DNA of 64,000 nucleotides from F22 sp963678855 (GTDB lineage Bacteria; Bacteroidota; Bacteroidia; Bacteroidales; Bacteroidaceae): NCBI GenBank assembly GCA_963678855.1, contig OY787448.1, positions 2,232,001 to 2,296,000 of the forward strand, read 5' to 3'. Shown piece by piece: positions 58,801 to 64,000 of this stretch (position 1 is its first letter; each line of letters starts with the position of its first letter). The notes under the pieces were generated by a model. It saw only the letters and a program-made list of their open reading frames with translations, ran no database searches and was not told where the DNA came from. The position numbers and the translations under genes were made by a program.

Positions 58801-59196
58801 AAGCAATCAGTTCAAAATGCAAGCTATGAGCAAAAGGATCCATTGTTGATCTACAAGCTAGAATCTGCTGAGTTGTTCAAGTCTATGATGGATAAGTTCA
58901 ATTCTCAAACAATCTCAACTGTAGTTCGTGCATCTATACCAATGCAGGTGCAACAAGCTCCTCAGGAAGTACAAGCGGCTCCGAGCGAAGAGGCAGCTCC
59001 TCAACGCCGTCCTCAAATGCAAGAGACTCACCAGTCTTTGGAGAATGAACACCAACGTGCAGCAGCAGCTCGTGATACTCGTGAGCAACAAGAAGCTCGT
59101 CAGCCAATTCGCCACGAAAAGCGTGTAGGACGTAACGACCCTTGTCCTTGTGGTAGTGGTAAGAAGTATAAGAATTGTCATGGACGCAATGCATAA
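55885..59196 (+). CDS. secA: SecA, preprotein translocase ATPase
   Basis: A 1103-residue motor of the Sec export path. The first ATPase domain carries [13 protein letters not shown] (Walker A) and the DEVDS box. [10 protein letters not shown] and the long insert (about 340-430) are Bacteroidetes-type. The second domain has [14 protein letters not shown] and [25 protein letters not shown]. A Gln/Ala-rich linker leads to the zinc-binding SEC-C tail ([18 protein letters not shown]) that binds SecB or ribosomes. It is longer than E. coli SecA (901), as usual in this phylum. Confidence 0.97.
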   Translation: [1103 protein letters not shown]

Positions 59197-59227
59197 GTAA
59201 TCGCGTGCTAACAATATAAAAAATATT

Positions 59228-59281
59228 GGGCTACTCTCCATGTTGTGCTATTAAATAGCCTACAGGAAGGTAGCCCTTTTT
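59228..59281 (+). terminator. intrinsic terminator of secA
   Basis: GGGCTAC (59228-59234) pairs with GTAGCCC (59270-59276), followed by TTTTT. An inner stem GCTATT-A-AATAGC lies at 59247-59259. Confidence 0.8.
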
Positions 59282-59308
59282 GTGTACTTATAATATGTCT
59301 AGTACGAA

Positions 59309-60313
59309 ATGAAAAAGAAATTATTATCGATTGTGGGCATGATAGTGTGTTTATTGGGTGTTATGTCTTGCGCTACACAGACTTATGTCACCTATGATTC
59401 AAAGGTGCCAGCCGCATGGGTACGTCCAGCGACTGTAGCCAGTATTGCATTGATTAATGAAACGCAATACTCCTTATCCAATGTAGGTGCTGATATCAAT
59501 CACGTGCTTGCGGAACAGTTAGTCGAAGACAAGGATTTTTTGGTTGTGACTGTTTTGGATAGCCTAATTGAAAACGACATGCAAGCAGATGATATCAAGA
59601 CACTAGCTAAGTCTTTGAAAGTAGACTGCTTAATCAGTTTAGACTCTTTGCAGTTGACATTTACTGGGCGAAATAAAGGCGATAAGGTACCTTTAATAAC
59701 ATGGCAAGATGTATTGACATCCTTACTTGATATTGATTCGGGGGTACAATCGTATGCTCAACTATTTGCAGTTATGAATGTCTATGTGCCAGGTAAACCA
59801 ATCCCATATGCGCAAATTTTAATCAATGACCATTTAGATTGGGCTGCTTATGCTGAAACTGAGCACGAGGCAGTCGATTATCTACCCAGTACAGAAGAGA
59901 AAATTCCCGAAATAATAGACTGTGTTGCTTTTAACTTAAAACGTAAATTGCTCCCATATTGGGAAACTGTGAATCGTCCACTTTATGTGCATGGAAACAG
60001 TACATTAGAACGTGCCAAGCACTATGTAGATGACAACCAATGGGATCAAGCAGCAGTGTTATGGCGCGAAATATACAAAAATGAGGATGCTTATCGCATA
60101 AAAGCTTTGGCCGCTCATAATTTGTTTGTATATTACGAAAAGATTTCGAATCCAGATAAAGCCATTGAATGGTGTAGGAAAGGAGCCGTTTATTTTGAAC
60201 GCGCTGGCTCTTCATCGGCTACAGGATTTCTGCTAAAACAAATTCCTGAACTCGAAAAGAAGAAGGAGGAACTAAAAAGATTAGATCAGCAGGCTGCTGC
60301 TGAATTAAATTGA
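59309..60313 (+). CDS. DUF6340-like lipoprotein, copy 1
   Basis: A 334-residue lipoprotein with lipobox VMSC (about Cys21). It has the build of the DUF6340 family of Bacteroidales: YDSKVPAAWVRPATVASIALINET near the start, DCLISLDSLQLTF in the middle and a TPR-like end (AAVLWREIYKNEDAYRIKALAAHNLFVYYEKISNPDKAIEWCRKGA). The gene at 60327 is its paralogue (for example VDFLVSLDSLELTL). Function is unknown; a lipoprotein at the outer membrane is likely. The intergenic gap is 13 bases, so one transcript carries both. Confidence 0.8.
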   Translation: MKKKLLSIVGMIVCLLGVMSCATQTYVTYDSKVPAAWVRPATVASIALINETQYSLSNVGADINHVLAEQLVEDKDFLVVTVLDSLIENDMQADDIKTLAKSLKVDCLISLDSLQLTFTGRNKGDKVPLITWQDVLTSLLDIDSGVQSYAQLFAVMNVYVPGKPIPYAQILINDHLDWAAYAETEHEAVDYLPSTEEKIPEIIDCVAFNLKRKLLPYWETVNRPLYVHGNSTLERAKHYVDDNQWDQAAVLWREIYKNEDAYRIKALAAHNLFVYYEKISNPDKAIEWCRKGAVYFERAGSSSATGFLLKQIPELEKKKEELKRLDQQAAAELN

Positions 60314-60326
60314 ATTTTTATTTGCT

Positions 60327-61283
60327 ATGAAAAAGTCATTTAGTATTTCAATTTTTGCATGGCTGGGAGCATTGATATTGGGTACTTCGTGTGGTACTTC
60401 ATCAACGATTACCTATGATTATATGTTACCTGCTGAACTTACTCTACCAGTAGAATTGGCTAGTATGGGAATTATCAACCATACACCAGACTCTTTATAT
60501 GAGTTATCTTCTAAAGTTACGCAAGTGATTGCTGAGGATGTCTCTGACGCTAGATATTTCAATGATGTTCATTTGTTGGATAGTGTTATCACGGAGCCAA
60601 TGACTTTGGCTCATGTGGATGATTTAGCACGATATATGGAGGTGGACTTTTTAGTGAGTTTAGATTCACTAGAGCTGACTTTAAGTCGTGCGACAACTAA
60701 GATGCCCGAAGGTGAATACCATGCAACAGCCCAGATAGATGTGCTAGGTATGGTGCGTCTGTATCTTCCAGGTAGAAGTGTACCTATGACACATTTAATG
60801 GTAAGAGATACTTTGAATTGGCATGGGTATTCTTATGATGAAAAAGAAGCCCTGAGTTTTTTGCCAACTATTGCAGTTATGGCCTCTGAATCGACAACAT
60901 ATCTTGGCGAGAAATTTGCCGATAAACTTGTACCTCATTGGACAACGGTGCTGCGTGCTTTATTTGTTCGTGAATCTGGTGAGCTTAAAGAAGCCGCAGT
61001 CAATGTCCATGATAATGAATGGGGGCGCGCTGCCAAAAAGTGGGAGATGACTTACAATAAGACGAATAGTATCAAGTTGAAAGCTTACTGTGCATACAAC
61101 TTAGCCGTGTATCATGAGAAACTTTCCGAAATCGATAACGCTATTGAGTGGATTATTAAGTCTGCTAAGCATTTCGAACAAGTGAAGCATCATAAGGATG
61201 TACAAGATGCTGCATTATACCTTGCTTTCTTACAAAAAAGACAGAAAGAACTACAGCTCTTAGATTTGCAGTTTGCAGAATAA
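60327..61283 (+). CDS. DUF6340-like lipoprotein, copy 2
   Basis: A 318-residue lipoprotein with lipobox GTSC (about Cys22). It is paralogous to the preceding gene: TYDYMLPAELTLPVELASMGIINHT, VDFLVSLDSLELTL, a GRSVPMTHLMVRDTLNWHGY stretch and a terminal TPR-like unit (WGRAAKKWEMTYNKTNSIKLKAYCAYNLAVYHEKLSEIDNAIEWIIKSAK). The two copies differ widely in the middle, so the duplication is old. It is 13 bases downstream in the same operon. Confidence 0.8.
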   Translation: MKKSFSISIFAWLGALILGTSCGTSSTITYDYMLPAELTLPVELASMGIINHTPDSLYELSSKVTQVIAEDVSDARYFNDVHLLDSVITEPMTLAHVDDLARYMEVDFLVSLDSLELTLSRATTKMPEGEYHATAQIDVLGMVRLYLPGRSVPMTHLMVRDTLNWHGYSYDEKEALSFLPTIAVMASESTTYLGEKFADKLVPHWTTVLRALFVRESGELKEAAVNVHDNEWGRAAKKWEMTYNKTNSIKLKAYCAYNLAVYHEKLSEIDNAIEWIIKSAKHFEQVKHHKDVQDAALYLAFLQKRQKELQLLDLQFAE

Positions 61284-61320
61284 AAAAGGTTGAGTTTGAT
61301 GCATTATATCAAAAAAATAG

Positions 61321-61328
61321 TATATTTG
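61321..61328 (+). promoter_or_regulatory. -7 box abutting the start of 61333-61794
   Basis: TATATTTG ends 4 bases before the ATG at 61333. A transcript from this box would start at or near the ATG itself, so it would be leaderless. Confidence 0.45.
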
Positions 61329-61332
61329 CTCC

Positions 61333-61794
61333 ATGAAACTATCTAAAGAAACTCTTTTAGCTATTGAGCAGGCAGTACGTACTGCGGTTGAACCTTATAC
61401 TGCTCTAACTGAAGCTACTGCTGTGGCTACAGACATTTATATGTATGCTGATACAGACCAAGCTATGTTGACCATTATGGATGAGGAAAATGTGGTCCTT
61501 GCCCAATGTGATATCGATGAGTGGAAAGAGCTGGATGATGGTGGTGCAGATGAACGTCTATTGCGTGCCATGAGCCAACGTTTGACAAGCCTTTTGCAAA
61601 AGCTACGTGATGAGCACGCTTTTGAGAATGTGCATATCATGAAGCCATATAGTTTCGTGCTTTCTGATGTAGAAGGTGAAACAATTATCGATCTACTTTT
61701 GATTGATGATGATACATTGATTCTTGGTGAAGCTTTACTAGAAAATCTAGATGATGAGCTGAATGATTTTTTGAAGAAGTTGATGGAAGAATAA
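61333..61794 (+). CDS. acidic cytoplasmic protein, unknown
   Basis: A 153-residue soluble protein rich in Asp, Glu and Leu (for example WKELDDGGADERLLRAM and VEGETIIDLLLIDDDTLILGEALLENLDDELNDFLKKLMEE). No signal peptide and no known motif. It looks like a single alpha/beta domain. The start codon is 4 bases after a -7 box, so the mRNA may be leaderless, or the gene may be read from the operon upstream instead. It is followed by a clear terminator. Confidence 0.75.
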   Translation: MKLSKETLLAIEQAVRTAVEPYTALTEATAVATDIYMYADTDQAMLTIMDEENVVLAQCDIDEWKELDDGGADERLLRAMSQRLTSLLQKLRDEHAFENVHIMKPYSFVLSDVEGETIIDLLLIDDDTLILGEALLENLDDELNDFLKKLMEE

Positions 61795-61827
61795 GTCTTT
61801 AACTATAGAGATTTCAACATAAAAAAC

Positions 61828-61861
61828 AACGAGGATGAATCCATAAAGGTTCATCCTCGTT
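61828..61861 (+). terminator. terminator after 61333-61794
   Basis: A perfect 12-bp inverted repeat (arm AACGAGGATGAA), 10-base loop, then TT. It lies 33 bases after the stop codon. Confidence 0.8.
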
Positions 61862-61928
61862 TTGGTTGTTGACAATGTGGTTTTGTTGTAATGTATTCTA
61901 AGAGTTAACCTATTAGTCTTTTATTTGT

Positions 61929-61954
61929 TTTGTATACAAATTTTCTTATCTTTG
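61929..61954 (+). promoter_or_regulatory. palindrome and -7 box upstream of 61986
   Basis: The 12-bp palindrome TTTGTATACAAA (61929-61940) lies 6 bases before the -7 box TATCTTTG (61947-61954). It covers the region between the -7 and -33 elements, as a repressor site would. Confidence 0.5.
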
Positions 61955-61985
61955 TAGCTATAGATAACCTCTAAACTACACGATT

Positions 61986-62552
61986 ATGAGAAAGATTATT
62001 TTATACATTGCATCGTCTATTGATAACTTTATCGCTACGACTGATAAAGGTGTAGCTTGGTTGGATAAGTTCAACATTCTCGAAGGGGAAGATTATGGCT
62101 ACAAAAACATGTATAAGCACATCGACACGCTGTTGATGGGTAGTGGTACATACTTAAGTATCTTGGGTATGGATATCCCTTGGCCCTACCAAGGCAATCA
62201 CACGTATGTCATGACTCGTGACGAATTTCTATTTGCACCTCAGAAGGATGTGACTTTTGTAACTAGTGATTTTGTCGAATTTGTAGAAGATCTTAAAAAA
62301 CAAGATGGCAAGGACATTTGGCTTGTTGGTGGCGGAGTACTGAATGGTATTTTGCTGGATGCTGGGTTGGTGGATGAGATCCAATTGTGTGTCATGCCGA
62401 TAACTCTTGGGGAAGGTATTCCTTTGTTCCAATCTCATAAAGCTTCTCATTTCTGGGCTTTACATGCATGCCGTTCATATGAGAATGGTGTGGTGATGAT
62501 TACCTATCGCTGTACCTGTGAAGATGTTCCTGAAAAGCAATCGGAATCTTAG
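61986..62552 (+). CDS. dihydrofolate-reductase/RibD-C family protein
   Basis: A 188-residue soluble protein of the DHFR-like RibD C-terminal family (YyaP/YwjB type). The first strand and loop MRKIILYIASSIDNFIATTDKGVAWLDKF match the family, as do LLMGSGTYLSIL, YVMTRDE, DIWLVGGGVLNGILLDAGLVDEIQLCVMPITLGEGIPLF. It probably binds NADPH and reduces a small compound; the substrate is unknown. It stands alone behind a promoter with a palindrome that may be an operator. Confidence 0.85.
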   Translation: MRKIILYIASSIDNFIATTDKGVAWLDKFNILEGEDYGYKNMYKHIDTLLMGSGTYLSILGMDIPWPYQGNHTYVMTRDEFLFAPQKDVTFVTSDFVEFVEDLKKQDGKDIWLVGGGVLNGILLDAGLVDEIQLCVMPITLGEGIPLFQSHKASHFWALHACRSYENGVVMITYRCTCEDVPEKQSES

Positions 62553-62621
62553 TTTTTATGCAATAATCCCCAAAGGAATAATAATTTGTATTTTTAAAGT
62601 GGTGTTTTGCTGTTAATTTGT

Positions 62622-62629
62622 TATATTTG
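62622..62629 (+). promoter_or_regulatory. -7 box of purU
   Basis: TATATTTG, 32 bases before the purU start codon. Confidence 0.55.
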
Positions 62630-62660
62630 CGTTTCTAGATAAACCAAAAAACAATAGGAT

Positions 62661-63518
62661 ATGAATACAACAGCGAAATTGTTGCTTCATTGCCCAGACC
62701 GACCAGGTATCTTGGCAGAAGTAACCAATTTTATTACCGTGAATAAGGGTAACATTATTTACTTGGATCAGTGGGTGGATCGTGAAGAGAATCAATTCTT
62801 TATGCGAATCGAATGGCAACTTCAGGGCTTTATGATTCCTCAGGATAAGGTGCATGATTACTTCTTTACGCTATATGCGCAGAAATATGATATGGAATTT
62901 AGTCTATATTTTAGTGATCGTCGACCAAAAATGGCTATCTTTGTCAGCAAGATGTCGCACTGTCTATTCGATTTGTTATCTAGATATACTGCAGGTGAGT
63001 GGGAAGTGGAAATCCCTTTGATTATTAGTAATCATCCAGATTTGCAGCATGTAGCAGACCGATTTGGCATTCCTTTCCATCTATTCCCGATTACAAAACA
63101 GAACAAATTGGAGCAGGAGCAGAAGGAGATGGAATTGTTAAAAGAGCACGATGTCGACTTTATTGTTTTAGCACGCTATATGCAAGTCGTCTCACAACAG
63201 ATGATTGATGCCTATGAAAATAGAATCATCAATATCCATCATTCTTTCTTGCCAGCCTTTGCGGGGGCACGTCCATATCATCAAGCGCATCAGCGTGGGG
63301 TGAAGATTATCGGGGCTACTAGTCATTATGTGACGGCCGATTTGGATGCTGGACCGATTATCGTGCAGGATGTATCGCCTGTAACACACAAGGATCAGGT
63401 GCCTGTATTGGTTAATAAGGGGAAGGACTTGGAGAAGATTGTCTTGTCACGAGCTGTGCGTAAACATATAGAGCATCGAGTGATGGTATACGGCAATAAA
63501 ACGGTCATCTTTAACTAA
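62661..63518 (+). CDS. purU: PurU, formyltetrahydrofolate deformylase
   Basis: A 285-residue enzyme that splits 10-formyl-tetrahydrofolate to formate and tetrahydrofolate, giving formate for PurT-type purine synthesis and balancing one-carbon units. An N-terminal ACT domain (about 4-80, LLLHCPDRPGILAEVTNFI) leads to a formyltransferase fold: PKMAIFVSKMSHCLFDLL, then INIHHSFLPAFAGARPYHQAHQRGVKIIGATSHYVTADLDAGPII with the catalytic His and Asp. Length is usual. It has its own promoter and is 32 bases before the ArsC-like gene. Confidence 0.95.
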   Translation: MNTTAKLLLHCPDRPGILAEVTNFITVNKGNIIYLDQWVDREENQFFMRIEWQLQGFMIPQDKVHDYFFTLYAQKYDMEFSLYFSDRRPKMAIFVSKMSHCLFDLLSRYTAGEWEVEIPLIISNHPDLQHVADRFGIPFHLFPITKQNKLEQEQKEMELLKEHDVDFIVLARYMQVVSQQMIDAYENRIINIHHSFLPAFAGARPYHQAHQRGVKIIGATSHYVTADLDAGPIIVQDVSPVTHKDQVPVLVNKGKDLEKIVLSRAVRKHIEHRVMVYGNKTVIFN

Positions 63519-63550
63519 GTATTTATTAAACCAAGACTATAACCAAAACT

Positions 63551-63901
63551 ATGTTATTTATCTGTCATACAAAATGTACGACTTGTAAGAAGGCCGAGAA
63601 GTGGCTGAATGAGCAAGGTGTGACTTTTGAAAAAAGAGATATTCAAGTAGAACAACCATCCCGTGAGGAACTTGCGGAGTGGTTTGAAAAGAGTGGCTTG
63701 ACTATCAATAAACTGTTCAATACGAGCGGGCAGTTGTATCGTCAAATGGGTCTGAAGGACCGCGTGAAAGTAGAAGATGTAGAGTCTCTTCTTGACTTAC
63801 TTGCTACGGATGGGATGCTTGTGAAGCGTCCAGTGTTGGTGAGTGACAAAGGGGTATTGTTCGGATTTAAAGAAGCTGATTACGAAAAGACAGTAAAATA
63901 A
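63551..63901 (+). CDS. ArsC/Spx-family thioredoxin-like protein
   Basis: A 116-residue protein of the ArsC/YffB/Spx family. It begins FICHTKCTTCKKAEKWLNEQGV with a CxxC (about Cys9 and Cys12), followed by FEKRDIQVEQPSREELAEWF and NTSGQLYRQMGLKDRV, then LVKRPVLVSDKGVLFGFKE near the end. The Arg triad of true arsenate reductases is not clear, so it may be a Spx/YffB-like redox protein and not an arsenate reductase. It follows purU and precedes a partial gene by 6 bases. Confidence 0.85.
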   Translation: MLFICHTKCTTCKKAEKWLNEQGVTFEKRDIQVEQPSREELAEWFEKSGLTINKLFNTSGQLYRQMGLKDRVKVEDVESLLDLLATDGMLVKRPVLVSDKGVLFGFKEADYEKTVK

Positions 63902-63907
63902 ATAGTT

Positions 63908-64000
63908 ATGGCTACATATAGAGATTATCAGAAATATAGAGAGGAAAACGAACGTTGGCTAATCGATAATGCCAGTGAAGAAGGTATTATGGAATTGCCA
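63908..64000 (+). CDS. start of an unidentified gene, cut by the window end
   Basis: An ATG 6 bases after the ArsC-like stop opens a frame of 31 codons without a stop up to the last base (MATYRDYQKYREENERWLID and on). It is charged, with no signal peptide. The close spacing suggests the same operon. Too short to identify. Confidence 0.6.
   Translation, partial: MATYRDYQKYREENERWLIDNASEEGIMELP

Noticed and set aside
1..64000. tRNA, rRNA, IS elements or prophage
   Set aside because: No cloverleaf with CCA-type acceptor, rRNA stretch, transposase or phage gene was recognised.

Overview
The window reads as chromosomal DNA of a host-associated Bacteroidales bacterium, most like Porphyromonadaceae. 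The evidence is: many promoters with the Bacteroidetes -7 box TAnnTTTG and A-rich start regions; TonB-linked outer-membrane beta-barrels, BACON and C10-peptidase lipoproteins; and a housekeeping order typical of the phylum (coaX, FadL-like OMP, TPR protein, lptC, CorC/GldE-like, ppiD, then rlmN, DUF4837, pdxA, sigma-54-type regulator, lptE, TPR protein, secG). Species cannot be assigned. I saw no rRNA, tRNA, IS element or CRISPR array.

Region 1 (about 1-9650) is accessory: membrane and secreted proteins, a LuxR-type regulator, a BACON lipoprotein whose C-terminal part resembles cholesterol-dependent cytolysins, and two tandem outer-membrane beta-barrel proteins. Region 2 (9658-18974) is a double-glycine peptide export locus: a lipoprotein-like TPR/HTH regulator, divergent from a small secreted protein, an HlyD-type adaptor and a C39-peptidase ABC exporter. 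These are followed by two 46-residue GG-leader peptides too short for ordinary gene calling, secreted companion proteins, a decayed copy of one companion, and a lipoprotein with an aerolysin-like pore-forming module overlapping a BamE-like lipoprotein. Region 3 (19290-23849) is a more GC-rich MBOAT/SGNH operon, probably for O-acetylation of a surface polymer. Region 4 (23943-27388) has a POT-like transporter, odd 21-bp repeat arrays, and a three-gene hipBST-type toxin-antitoxin operon behind four operators spaced exactly 41 bp apart. Region 5 (27406-36276) holds more TonB-type receptors (one a small orphan SusC-like protein), a C10 cysteine peptidase and two paralogous small lipoproteins, again with 22-bp repeat arrays. 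Region 6 (36656-63908) is mostly core genes: two MFS transporters' worth of membrane transport in total with region 4, LPS transport (lptC, lptE), Sec (secA, secG), ppiD, rlmN, pdxA, coaX, purU, and a degenerate alkaline-phosphatase-like protein before secA.

The strongest unexplained signal is a direct-repeat element (TGCGTAC-TTTT-TGTCAA or TTGTCAA-GTTW-TTGTCAA, period 11 bp). It occurs eight times, each 48 or 49 bp before a -7 box, ahead of the cytolysin-like gene, the receptors, the C10 peptidase and other surface genes. It defines a local regulon of surface and virulence-type genes with an unknown activator.
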